Below, piece by piece: positions 1 to 9,366 of a DNA stretch of 64,000 bases. Where the stretch lies: contig PAZC01000014.1 in assembly GCA_002716045.1 (NCBI GenBank), forward strand, positions 36,750 to 100,749. Reading direction: 5' to 3'. The position numbers and the translations under genes are program-made. Source of the DNA: Opitutia bacterium (lineage in GTDB: Bacteria > Verrucomicrobiota > Verrucomicrobiia > Opitutales > Seribacteraceae). Within the stretch, counting starts at the first letter, position 1. Every line of letters begins with the position of its first letter. The notes beneath the pieces are model-generated. The model was not told the origin of the DNA. It was given only the letters and a program-made list of their open reading frames with translations, and ran no database searches.

Positions 1-623
1 TCGGTCACTGTTTTACCGGGGCCGACAAAGTAGTCGTTACCATAAGGTTTGTTGGGATCGGGGGTAGCGGGGTTCTTTCCCTTAATCGATCCAGGATCAA
101 TCAGCGGATCCCAAGTCGGGACCTTGGACTCGGTCACGAAACAGACGTCCACGTCACGCTCCCATGGCGGACAGTAGTATCGCGCCGGGTTGCCGGCAAA
201 TCCCCCCCAGCGTTTCTGGTCACCTTTCTTCTTGGACAAGGTGCCGAGATGCCATTTGCCAAAATGCCCGGTGGTGTAGCCTTCTTTCTTGAGAACCGTG
301 GAAAGAGGAAGTTCGGTCGCTTCCAACATGCCCTTCATGGCAAAAGTAACGCCAAATCGATAGGGATTGCGACCAGTGTAACAACTACCGCGAGTTGGCG
401 AACACATGGCGGCTGCTGAATAAAACCTCGTGAAAGTGACTCCTTCACGGCTCATGCGGTCAAGGTGTGGTGTCTTGATGTGAGGATGCCCGTTGTAACC
501 GGTATCCCCCCAACCTTGGTCGTCCGTCATGCAGAGGATGACGTTCGGTTTTTGAACGGAAAATGCTTGGGTAAAAGCAAGGGTGAACAAAACCCCCAGC
601 AGGGAAACAATTCTAGTTGTCAT
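1..623 (-). CDS. Sulfatase (arylsulfatase family), C-terminus cut by window edge
   Basis: Not in the ORF track because it runs off the edge. Reverse translation from ATG at 623: MTTRIVSLLGVLFTLAFTQAFSVQKPNVILCMTDDQGWGDTGYNGHPHIKTPHLDRMSREGVTFTRFYSAAAMCSPTRGSCYTGRNP...; signal peptide, CSPTR formylglycine motif, GKWHLG. Confidence 0.9.
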   Translation of the reverse strand, partial: MTTRIVSLLGVLFTLAFTQAFSVQKPNVILCMTDDQGWGDTGYNGHPHIKTPHLDRMSREGVTFTRFYSAAAMCSPTRGSCYTGRNPYRFGVTFAMKGMLEATELPLSTVLKKEGYTTGHFGKWHLGTLSKKKGDQKRWGGFAGNPARYYCPPWERDVDVCFVTESKVPTWDPLIDPGSIKGKNPATPDPNKPYGNDYFVGPGKTVT

Positions 624-761
624 GGCGTATGGTCACGAAATTGAACCAATGAGTTCCTCATGACCACTCGCTTCCCTTGTTTTCGGGCATTTTTCACCCG
701 AACCTAATGCTCTATCAATTTGCCGAAGCTCGATCAAAGTCCTCGGTTTACTGCCAATGAA

Positions 762-1610
762 TCAACGATCCTCCTCGTCTTCGTCTTCATCGCCCTCAGT
801 CATTTCTTGCCAAATCTCCTTGGCCTCATCCTCATCCAGTTTGCCTAACTCTACGGCAGCCTTCAAGCCACGCGCAACGGTTTGCCAAAGTTCTTTTTCG
901 TCCTCGGCTCCGTATTGCTCCTTGAGGGCAATCCATTTCTCCTCGGCCTCTTCCTCAGTCAACTTGCCCGCCTTTATTGCCGCATCCATCTTCTTTTCGA
1001 CCGCTTTCCAATCGATGTCCTTCTTGTTGGCGTGAGAATGATGACCTTTCTGGGCAGCTTGCCATTTGGCCTTGGCATCTTCCTCGGACAACTTGCCTGC
1101 CTTCACGGCAGCCTTCAGTTGCTTACTCAAGTCTTCTTTGCCATGTCCCTTCTTGGCAGCGGAATGTCCCTGCATGGCCTTCCATTTGGCCCAAGCTTCG
1201 TCTTGCGACAATTTACCTTCCTTGACTGCCCATTTAAGTTTTTTGGCGATGGCGTCCGTGTCACCATGACCCTTCTTTGCTCCTGAGTGTTGGCCTTTTT
1301 GAATCGCTACCCATTTGGCTTTTGCATCCTCCTCGGACAGCTTGCCCGACTTCACCATCATTTTCAGCTTCTTGGCCACCGCGTCCATGTCAGCAGGAGC
1401 TTTTCTGGCACCTTGGTGACCTTTGTTGATTGCCGACCATTTGGCCTTGGCATCCTCCTCGGACAGCTTGCCCGACTTCACGGCGGCCTTCAATTCCTTG
1501 GCAATGGCTTCCATTTTCGCATCGGAAGACTTTTGGGCAAAGAGTCCGAACGGGGATGCCAAGACAGAGGCAAGAATAAGGCAGATCGAGGTGATTTTCA
1601 TCTTTTTCAT
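762..1610 (-). CDS. Exported protein of six tandem ~40-aa helical-hairpin (SHOCT-like) repeats
   Basis: ORF 762..1676; likely start at MKKMKITSICLILASVLASPFGLFAQ (1610) giving a signal peptide; repeated LKAAVKSGKLSEEDAKAKWxAIxKG units, acidic C-terminus. Confidence 0.75.
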   Translation of the reverse strand: MKKMKITSICLILASVLASPFGLFAQKSSDAKMEAIAKELKAAVKSGKLSEEDAKAKWSAINKGHQGARKAPADMDAVAKKLKMMVKSGKLSEEDAKAKWVAIQKGQHSGAKKGHGDTDAIAKKLKWAVKEGKLSQDEAWAKWKAMQGHSAAKKGHGKEDLSKQLKAAVKAGKLSEEDAKAKWQAAQKGHHSHANKKDIDWKAVEKKMDAAIKAGKLTEEEAEEKWIALKEQYGAEDEKELWQTVARGLKAAVELGKLDEDEAKEIWQEMTEGDEDEDEEDR

Positions 1611-1816
1611 GGGTGTGGTAGGTAATGTGTCAGCTTGCGGGAAAAAACCGGCAGCCAACAATTTTGTTAGGAACAAACGGGATTATGGTATGCAATACAA
1701 TAGATTTCGGCTGAATTTTCAATCATTTCCCGTTCCTTGCCTTTGGGAGTTAAAATCCTATCGCATTTCCCAGCAGGTCATCCATTGTAGATAAATATCC
1801 CAACATCGAAAGAACC

Positions 1817-3166
1817 ATGCCTACCTTGCGAGAACTTGCACAACTACTGATGTCGACCCTGACCGTTCTGGGTCTTGCAACCCATGCCGCCAAAACGCCC
1901 AATGTCGTATTTATTTTCGCCGACGACCTAGGATACGGGGATCTTGGCTGTTATGGCCACCCACAAGCCAAGACTCCGCACATTGATCGCTTGGCAAAAG
2001 AGGGTGTTCTTTTCACCCAACACTATGCCAACGGACCTGAATGCAGCCCTACTCGCACCGCTTTGCTCACCGGACGCTACCAACAACGAGCCGGTGGACT
2101 GGAGTGCGCCATCGGAACGGGCAACGTGGGCCGTTACGACGAGGCAATCGAATTGGCGAAAAAACGGCAGCTTGGCTTGCCTGCAAAACAGTCCGTTCTG
2201 CCTTCGGCCCTCAAAAAGGCAGGATACGTCACCGGGGTATTCGGCAAATGGCATCTCGGTTACGAACCGCAGTTCAACCCGGTCGAACACGGATGGGACG
2301 AATTCTTCGGCTACATGGGCGGCAACGTCCATTACTTCAATCATCGGGAATTGAGCGACCTGCACGTTTTGTTCGAAGGGCGCCTGCCGGTTTACCGGAA
2401 AGGCTACATGACCCACCTGATCACGGACTCGTCGATCGAGTTCATCGAGCGTCACAAGGAAAAACCCTTCTTTCTCTTCGTTTCACACGAGAGTCCGCAT
2501 TTCCCTTTCCAAGGGCCTGGCGATGAAAAAAAGGTGGTTGACGAAACGAACTGGATGGAGGCCGATGCCAAGACCTACGTGGCGATGCTGGAAGACCTTG
2601 ACAGCGAAGTCGGACGCATACTGAAAACACTTCAGCAAAAGAATCTCCAAAAGGAAACTATCGTGATCTTCGTCTCAGACAACGGAGGGTTCGCCAAGGC
2701 AGCTCACATGGGCCCACTAAAGGGAGCCAAGAGCAGTACACTGGAAGGTGGTATCCGCGTGCCACTCATCATTCGTTGGCCCGGTCGGATCGAGGCTGGC
2801 AAGAAGAGCGATCAAGTCTGCGCCACCTTTGACCTGACGCGATCCATCTTGAACTTGGCTGAGGCCAAGGTGCCGGCCAAGAACCTCGACGGAATCGACG
2901 TCATCGATCACTTGGTCAAAAAGAATCCTGATTTCAAGCGCACTCTCTATTGGCGAGGAAAGCGGGGAATCCGCACTTGGTGGGCAGTTCGTGACGGCGA
3001 CCTAAAGTACGTACGAAAAACGGAAGGTGATACCGAGGAATGGCTCTACGATTTGTCCAAGGACATCGGCGAAACCAATGATCTCAGCAAAGCCAATCCC
3101 ACGCAAGTTGCCCGCCTGAAAAAGCTTTTGACCAACTGGGAGAAAGAAGTTCAACCGATTCGCTGA
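1817..3166 (+). CDS. Arylsulfatase-family sulfatase
   Basis: PNVVFIFADDLGYGDLGCYGHPQAKTPHIDRLAKEG; CSPTRTALLTGR; GKWHLGY; signal-like N-terminus. Confidence 0.93.
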   Translation: MPTLRELAQLLMSTLTVLGLATHAAKTPNVVFIFADDLGYGDLGCYGHPQAKTPHIDRLAKEGVLFTQHYANGPECSPTRTALLTGRYQQRAGGLECAIGTGNVGRYDEAIELAKKRQLGLPAKQSVLPSALKKAGYVTGVFGKWHLGYEPQFNPVEHGWDEFFGYMGGNVHYFNHRELSDLHVLFEGRLPVYRKGYMTHLITDSSIEFIERHKEKPFFLFVSHESPHFPFQGPGDEKKVVDETNWMEADAKTYVAMLEDLDSEVGRILKTLQQKNLQKETIVIFVSDNGGFAKAAHMGPLKGAKSSTLEGGIRVPLIIRWPGRIEAGKKSDQVCATFDLTRSILNLAEAKVPAKNLDGIDVIDHLVKKNPDFKRTLYWRGKRGIRTWWAVRDGDLKYVRKTEGDTEEWLYDLSKDIGETNDLSKANPTQVARLKKLLTNWEKEVQPIR

Positions 3167-3174
3167 GCATCCTC

Positions 3175-4590
3175 ATGGCAACAGGATCGAACTTCAAGAC
3201 GCTGACCTTGAGGCTGCTCGCCCTGCTGTCCGCAAGCAGTTGCGCGATAGCCGCATCAGCCAAGCCCGATGTATTGTTCATCGTGGTGGACGACATGAAT
3301 GACTGGATTTCCTTGCTTGACCCAAAGTCACCGATAAAGACTCCGCAACTCGAACGCTTGGCCCGCCGAGGCATGTTCTTCAACAAGGCTTACTGCATAT
3401 CGGCCGCATGCAACCCGTCTCGAGCTGCCACCTTGACCGGATTACGGCCCTCGACCTCCGGAGTTTACGGAAACAAGAGCGATTGGCGACGAGCCGTCGG
3501 GAAGCGTAAAACGATCATGCAACTTTTCATGGATGCAGGCTATGAAGTGCGGGGGGCGGGGAAGATCTTTCATCACCATCTCAATGGCGCTTTCCATGAC
3601 AAGGGATCATTTCATGACTTTCGGCATATGCGCCCTCAACTATACCCGCCACAAAAATTGAACAAGGCACCGCGATACGGATCTCGTAACACGGACTGGG
3701 GGGTGTGGCCCAAGCAGGCGGAGGACTCGATCGACTATCAAACCACCAGCTATTGCGCCAATGCCTTGAAGCAGAGAAAGGATGATACACCACAATTCCT
3801 CGCCTGCGGAATCTTCAAGCCACACTCCCCCTTCTTCTCTCCTTCCCCTTATCATGAACAATACAAGGAAATCAGACTTCCTCAGCGCAAAGAAGACGAC
3901 TGGGATGATCTGCCCAAGGGAGCCGCCCGCCTTTTGCAAAGCAAGAAATGGTTTTGGAAAGGCATGATGCAGGTCGAAAGCAAGGGAGCAGGGTCCTACC
4001 AAAGCTTCGTGCGCTCCTATGCGGCCTGCGCTACCTTCGCCGACGCCCAGATCGGGCGGGTTCTCGACGCACTCGACGAAAGCCCTCGTGGAAAGGAAAC
4101 CATCGTGGTGCTTTGGTCCGACCACGGTTTTCATTTGGGTGAAAAAGATCATATTGAGAAGTTCGCCCTATGGGAAAAAAGCAACCGCGTACCCTTCATC
4201 GTGGTGGCACCTGGAACAACCAAACCGGGAACGGTCTGTGAACGTCCGGTCGACCTCTCCACAATCTACCCCACCCTACTTGAACTATGCGGTTTGCCCA
4301 AGGACGAGGAAGCAGATGGCTTCAGTGTGGTTCCTCTCTTGAGAAACCCAAAGGCGAAGTGGGATCGCCCCGCCTTGATGACCTACCAACGCGGTAATCA
4401 CGCGGTTCGCAGTGAACGCTGGCGATACATACGCTATGCCGACGGGAGCGAGGAGTTGTACGACCACCAGTCAGACCCCGACGAGTGGGTCAACTTGGCG
4501 AAGAAGCCCGGTCACGAGGCAGTGATGGCGAAACACCGCAAGTGGTTGCCAAAGCAGGAAGCTCAGATCGTCCCTGACCTGAGAAAGTAA
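3175..4590 (+). CDS. Sulfatase, iduronate-2-sulfatase-like
   Basis: PDVLFIVVDDMNDWISLL; CNPSRAATLTG; LWSDHGFHLGEK; signal-like N-terminus. Confidence 0.92.
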   Translation: MATGSNFKTLTLRLLALLSASSCAIAASAKPDVLFIVVDDMNDWISLLDPKSPIKTPQLERLARRGMFFNKAYCISAACNPSRAATLTGLRPSTSGVYGNKSDWRRAVGKRKTIMQLFMDAGYEVRGAGKIFHHHLNGAFHDKGSFHDFRHMRPQLYPPQKLNKAPRYGSRNTDWGVWPKQAEDSIDYQTTSYCANALKQRKDDTPQFLACGIFKPHSPFFSPSPYHEQYKEIRLPQRKEDDWDDLPKGAARLLQSKKWFWKGMMQVESKGAGSYQSFVRSYAACATFADAQIGRVLDALDESPRGKETIVVLWSDHGFHLGEKDHIEKFALWEKSNRVPFIVVAPGTTKPGTVCERPVDLSTIYPTLLELCGLPKDEEADGFSVVPLLRNPKAKWDRPALMTYQRGNHAVRSERWRYIRYADGSEELYDHQSDPDEWVNLAKKPGHEAVMAKHRKWLPKQEAQIVPDLRK

Positions 4591-4596
4591 TGCAGT

Positions 4597-5310
4597 TCAG
4601 GGCAACTCGCGAATACGCAACCCCTTGAACTCGATCGGAGCGCCCTCGGATTCAAGGCAAAGGTAACCGCTGGCCGGCTTGCAATTGGTTCCACCGGAAA
4701 CTTCCTCGCCATTAACCCATAGACGTACCTCGCCGTTGATGGCCCTGACGTAGTAGTGGTTCCATTGGCCGACGCCCTTGGTGAGGTTCTTGGTGGGAAA
4801 ACTGCGCCGGCCCTTTGGACCAACAGGAGGAAAAGGGTCTATCCTTGCCCCTCCTGTGCTAAACACGTCGCCATGGGAAGTGAACCAGTCCGGTGGCTTA
4901 TTATACCGCTTCTTGTAATATTCCGCGTAACCAAGATCCAGTACCTGCACCTCGATGCCACCCGGCAAACGGCCTTGGCCAGCTTCTAGTTTCTTGATGC
5001 TCTCGGGCATCGCCCAAAGGAACACGCCGGAGTTGCCAGCATCCTTCAAATGGCGCCACTGCACGACGAGTTCCAAATTGGTGAGGATTTTCTTGGTTCG
5101 AATCACCCCTTTGGGCTTTCCCGTGCACTTGATGAGCCCATCCTTTTCGAAAGACCAAGTGTCCTTGTTGCAATTGACGTTGACGAAATCCTCCTCAGTC
5201 AAGGCCCGCCAACCTTTGGCATGGCCATCAACATATGCCTTGGGCGCAGGATCAGCGGCAAACAGGTTTCCGGATAGCAGAAGGGTAATGGGGAAAAGAA
5301 TTCGGTTCAT
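4597..5310 (-). CDS. DUF1080 (3-keto-disaccharide hydrolase-like) secreted protein
   Basis: Signal peptide, then EEDFVNVNCNKDTWSFEKDGLIKCTGKPKGVIRTKKILTNLELVVQWRH ... NSGVFLWA; concanavalin-like DUF1080 pattern. Confidence 0.85.
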   Translation of the reverse strand: MNRILFPITLLLSGNLFAADPAPKAYVDGHAKGWRALTEEDFVNVNCNKDTWSFEKDGLIKCTGKPKGVIRTKKILTNLELVVQWRHLKDAGNSGVFLWAMPESIKKLEAGQGRLPGGIEVQVLDLGYAEYYKKRYNKPPDWFTSHGDVFSTGGARIDPFPPVGPKGRRSFPTKNLTKGVGQWNHYYVRAINGEVRLWVNGEEVSGGTNCKPASGYLCLESEGAPIEFKGLRIRELP

Positions 5311-5400
5311 TGCACCAACCTAGGTCGCGGATTCCATATTGACTAGCCAAAACAAGAGGGAGGACAAGAAAGTGGCTCGACTTCGCTGCCATCTGCATGA

Positions 5401-6849
5401 TTGCTGTATGAAACTCTCACCCCAAAGAACCTGATGAAAAAACTTCCGCTTTTCTTCGCGCTGCTCCTGACAGCTCCCTCCCTATCGGCCAAACCCAACG
5501 TCTTGTTTATCGCAATCGATGACCTTAACGACTGGATCGGCGCGCTGGGTGGACATCCCCAAGCGAAAACACCTCATCTTGACCGCTTGGCTGAAGAGGC
5601 CACCCTCTTCACCCGGGCCTATTGCGCGGCTCCGGCCTGCAATCCTTCGCGGGCCGCGCTCATGACGGGTATCCTGCCTTCGACCAGCGGAGTATACCAA
5701 AACCCGCAACCTTGGCGCCTAGCCATGCCCAAGGCGGTCACCTTACCTCAGCATTTCACCAAGCACGGCTACTGGTCGGCGGGAGCAGGCAAGATCTACC
5801 ATGGAAGGTATCCGGACTCCTCCTCCTGGGAAACCTATTTCCCTGATCAAAAGAACAACAAACCGGCCGACCCGAATCCTCGCAACCGACCCGTCAACGG
5901 CATACCAAATACAGCCCACTTCGACTGGGGACCAGTCAAGGGCCCTCCGAGTGCCATGGGTGACTACAAGGTGGCAGACTGGATAATCGACCAACTGGGG
6001 AAAAAACACGAGAAACCCTTCTTTCTGGCCTGCGGCATCTACCGTCCACACTTGCCATGGTATGCACCGCAAAAATATTTCGATCTCTTCGACGAGGGTG
6101 CTATTGCATTGCCCGAAGTACCAGAAAATGATCTCGAAGATTTGTCCTCCGCGGGCGTGAAATTCGCCAAACCGCAAGGGGATCACGCCAAGGTGACTAA
6201 ATACAACCAATGGAAGAAAGCGGTCCATGGCTATTTGGCATCCGTAGCATTTGCCGACGAACAAGTCGGTCGCGTGCTCGAAGCCCTCAGAAAAAGTCCC
6301 CGGGCCGATGACACCATCGTGGTGCTCTGGACCGATCATGGTTGGCACCTCGGCGAAAAAAAGCATTGGCGCAAATTCACCCTCTGGGAGGAGGCAACCC
6401 GCACACCTCTAATGATCCGCGTTCCCGAAAAATTGTCCAAGAGTTTCCCCAAGGGAACCAAGGCCGGTAGCCGCATCGAAACACCGGTGGGGCTGATCGA
6501 CATATATCCCACCTTGGTCGATCTCTGCGGCTTGGGAGCAAACAAGGCGCTTGAGGGGCAAAGCCTCGTTCCGTTGCTGAAGAACCCAAAGTTGAAATGG
6601 GACCGGCCGGCATTGACCACGCATGGCCGCAACAACCACGCCCTGCGGACAACGCGCTGGCGCTACATTCGCTATGGAGACGGGAGCGAGGAGCTGTACG
6701 ACCATGACGAAGATCCCAACGAATGGACGAACCTGGCCGGCAAAACCGAACACGCAAAACTGAAGAAGGAATTGGCCAAATGGCTTCCCAAGAACAACGC
6801 CGAATCTGCAGCTTATGAAAAAGGGAAAAAAACTCCGAAAAAGAAATAG
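5401..6849 (+). CDS. Sulfatase, iduronate-2-sulfatase-like
   Basis: KPNVLFIAIDDLNDWIGALGGHPQAKTPHLDRLAEEA; CNPSRAALMTG; LWTDHGWHLGEKKHW; start may be the ATG at 5434. Confidence 0.92.
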   Translation: MLYETLTPKNLMKKLPLFFALLLTAPSLSAKPNVLFIAIDDLNDWIGALGGHPQAKTPHLDRLAEEATLFTRAYCAAPACNPSRAALMTGILPSTSGVYQNPQPWRLAMPKAVTLPQHFTKHGYWSAGAGKIYHGRYPDSSSWETYFPDQKNNKPADPNPRNRPVNGIPNTAHFDWGPVKGPPSAMGDYKVADWIIDQLGKKHEKPFFLACGIYRPHLPWYAPQKYFDLFDEGAIALPEVPENDLEDLSSAGVKFAKPQGDHAKVTKYNQWKKAVHGYLASVAFADEQVGRVLEALRKSPRADDTIVVLWTDHGWHLGEKKHWRKFTLWEEATRTPLMIRVPEKLSKSFPKGTKAGSRIETPVGLIDIYPTLVDLCGLGANKALEGQSLVPLLKNPKLKWDRPALTTHGRNNHALRTTRWRYIRYGDGSEELYDHDEDPNEWTNLAGKTEHAKLKKELAKWLPKNNAESAAYEKGKKTPKKK

Positions 6850-6872
6850 CTGCGGGCAACGGAAATGAGAAT

Positions 6873-9353
6873 TTGTTCCTGAAAATTTTGCGTCAGCCCA
6901 TGCTTCCCATAAACAAGCTTGCATGCGTTACCGCGTTTGTCTGGGTAGCCTTGGCTCCTTTTTCGCCATTAGCGGAAAGCGCAATCACCAAACCAACGGA
7001 TGCTCCAAAGCCTTATTCGCCCGGGAACAGCGCCAAGTTGGTCAAATTACCTGCGGGCTTTAAGCTGGAGCTAGTGGCAGCGGAGCCATTGATACGCCAG
7101 CCCTCCGGTATTTGCTGGGACTCCCTAGGTCGCTTGTTCGTATGCGAGTTGCACGGCTATAATCTGGAAGGCCAATACGATATAGAGGCACTCAACAAAA
7201 AAGGGGAACTGGACCGTGTCGTACGACGCCTTGCCGCTCCGCCCGAAGCCATACGAAAAGCGGAAGAGAACCAACATGGAGTGGTCAAGTTGCTACGGGA
7301 CATCGATGGAGACGGGCGCATGGACGAGGCAACGGTCTGGGCCGACGACCTGCCACCTTGTCTGGGTATCGTACCCGCCAGAGACGGTGTCATCGTCACA
7401 GCCGAGCCCGATATCATTTTCTTGGCCGACCGCGACGGGGATGGGAAAGCAGAAATTAGGGAGACTTTGTTTACCGGTTTCAGGGTGAGCGTACTGGAAC
7501 GCAGAATCAACCAACCCCGCTGGGGCCCGGACGATTGGATTTACGCGGGGCGAGGACGAGGAGGACAAATCACCGGCCTTCGGTTGCCGAAGACAGTGAA
7601 TTTACCTGGTACCGATTTTCGCTTCAAGTCCGACGGTTCAGCCATCGAGCCGATAACCGGAGGAACCAGCACCATAGGCTGGACCTTCAACGGCACCGGG
7701 CAACGCTTCGTGGCCACCACAGGCAATCCGGGGATTTACGTTGCACCCATACCATGGCGATATCTTGCTCGAAACCCCAAAGCATCCCTTCGTGGCGGGC
7801 AAAGCCGAGCTGGTGATTATCAAAACATTCACCAAATCAGCAAACCGCACCCTTGGCGTTTCAAACGCGAAAAGGACCCTGGTTTCTTCAACTACTACAA
7901 AAGTCGATACGGGAAAGCTGAATCCATTGCCTCGGGCTACTTCACCTCCGCCTGTTCCCCCTTGGTTTATCGAGACCATGCCCTACCAGGCTTGCATGGT
8001 TCTTACTTGGTTTGCGAACCGTCCACTAACGTGGTGCACCGAGCCGTGGTAAAGAAAGACGGCACCACCCTCAAGCTGGAGCGAATGAACTCGGAAAGCG
8101 AACGCGAATTCCTCGCCTCCAAAGATGTTTGGTTTCACCCCATCTCCTTGGCTCACGATCCGAGCGGAGCTATCGTAATTGTAGATTTCTACCGTGAAAT
8201 CATCGAGGACTACTCGGCCATTCCACGGTACCTGCAACAGCAATATCAATTGGACACGGGAAAGGACCACGGGCGCATCTGGAGACTAGTGCACGAAAAA
8301 ATGGCCCAAGCTCCGGAACCGAATATGGGCAAACTGGGCGCAACCGCCCTCGCGAAGGAAAGCGGTAGTTCTTATCATTGGCGAAGAACCACTGCCCGAA
8401 GACTCTTGATCGAGAAAGCCACCCTCGCTCCAGAAGCCATAAGCGCTCTCGAACAACTGGCATCGAATGCCTCAGGAAAACGAGAGGCTGTGGTTAACGC
8501 CCTACACACGTTGTCTGGCTTGGGCCAATTGTCACCGAATACCCTCTTGGTCGGATTGAACCATGACGATTTCGGTGTCCGAGTCCACGCCCTACGTCTC
8601 TGCGAGCCATGGCTTGATCGGTCCGCCAAAGTGCTGAAACAGGTAGTCTCCATGACGGAAGATGACGACCCCATGGTACTCATTCAACTCGCCCTCACCT
8701 TGGGCGAAAGCAGATCCAACAAGGCGGTCCAAGCCCTTGAAATCCTATCAGATAAACATGGTGCCTTACGATGGATGAAAACAGCGATCCAAAGTTCGCA
8801 GGGAGAAGGCGAAGACAGTTCCGAGGAAACTCTTTCTCAAAACTTGGTGAGCCTGAGGGATGCGGCCAACAAATTGGCTTCCGAAAAGCCCACCTTGAGT
8901 GGCAACCAATTCACTTCGACCTACGAGCGGTACGCCAAAGCATTAAAAGGCAAACGCAACCCTAACCGAGGGGAAAAACTTTTCCGGGAGACCTGCTCCT
9001 CCTGTCACCTAGTGCGCGGCATAGGAAAAGCAGTGGGGCCAGACCTAACAGGCGAAAGAAGCCGAGCTGAGGAAACCATGGTTTTGGATGTCCTTGCCCC
9101 GAACCGAGAGATAACCGCAGGATACGCCACCTACTTGGTGAAAACCAAAGACGGTTCCTCCTTGGCCGGCTTCTTGGTGGCGGAAGCCCCAGGCAACGTC
9201 ACCTTGCGTGACCTGACAGGCAGCGAGCAAGTGATTCTTCGCGAAAACCTAGTCGAAATGGAAGCCCTCGAAGTGTCTCTTATGCCGCCGGGTCTAGAAC
9301 AAACACTAAGCCCAAAAGACCTTGCCGACCTCATTGCCTGGCTACGGCAATGA
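6873..9353 (+). CDS. PVC-type membrane-bound dehydrogenase / heme-binding protein with C-terminal cytochrome c
   Basis: PAGFKLELVAAEPLIRQPSGICWDSLGRLFVCE; CSSCHLVRGIGKAVGPDLTG heme motif; start may be ATG at 6900. Confidence 0.87.
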   Translation: MFLKILRQPMLPINKLACVTAFVWVALAPFSPLAESAITKPTDAPKPYSPGNSAKLVKLPAGFKLELVAAEPLIRQPSGICWDSLGRLFVCELHGYNLEGQYDIEALNKKGELDRVVRRLAAPPEAIRKAEENQHGVVKLLRDIDGDGRMDEATVWADDLPPCLGIVPARDGVIVTAEPDIIFLADRDGDGKAEIRETLFTGFRVSVLERRINQPRWGPDDWIYAGRGRGGQITGLRLPKTVNLPGTDFRFKSDGSAIEPITGGTSTIGWTFNGTGQRFVATTGNPGIYVAPIPWRYLARNPKASLRGGQSRAGDYQNIHQISKPHPWRFKREKDPGFFNYYKSRYGKAESIASGYFTSACSPLVYRDHALPGLHGSYLVCEPSTNVVHRAVVKKDGTTLKLERMNSESEREFLASKDVWFHPISLAHDPSGAIVIVDFYREIIEDYSAIPRYLQQQYQLDTGKDHGRIWRLVHEKMAQAPEPNMGKLGATALAKESGSSYHWRRTTARRLLIEKATLAPEAISALEQLASNASGKREAVVNALHTLSGLGQLSPNTLLVGLNHDDFGVRVHALRLCEPWLDRSAKVLKQVVSMTEDDDPMVLIQLALTLGESRSNKAVQALEILSDKHGALRWMKTAIQSSQGEGEDSSEETLSQNLVSLRDAANKLASEKPTLSGNQFTSTYERYAKALKGKRNPNRGEKLFRETCSSCHLVRGIGKAVGPDLTGERSRAEETMVLDVLAPNREITAGYATYLVKTKDGSSLAGFLVAEAPGNVTLRDLTGSEQVILRENLVEMEALEVSLMPPGLEQTLSPKDLADLIAWLRQ

Positions 9354-9366
9354 AACCTTTGAATAA

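Noticed and set aside
882-1794. Plus-strand ORFs 757-1035, 882-1286, 1066-1269, 1287-1625, 1423-1794
   Set aside because: Antisense shadows of the tandem-repeat protein; their repetitive pattern simply mirrors the minus-strand repeats.
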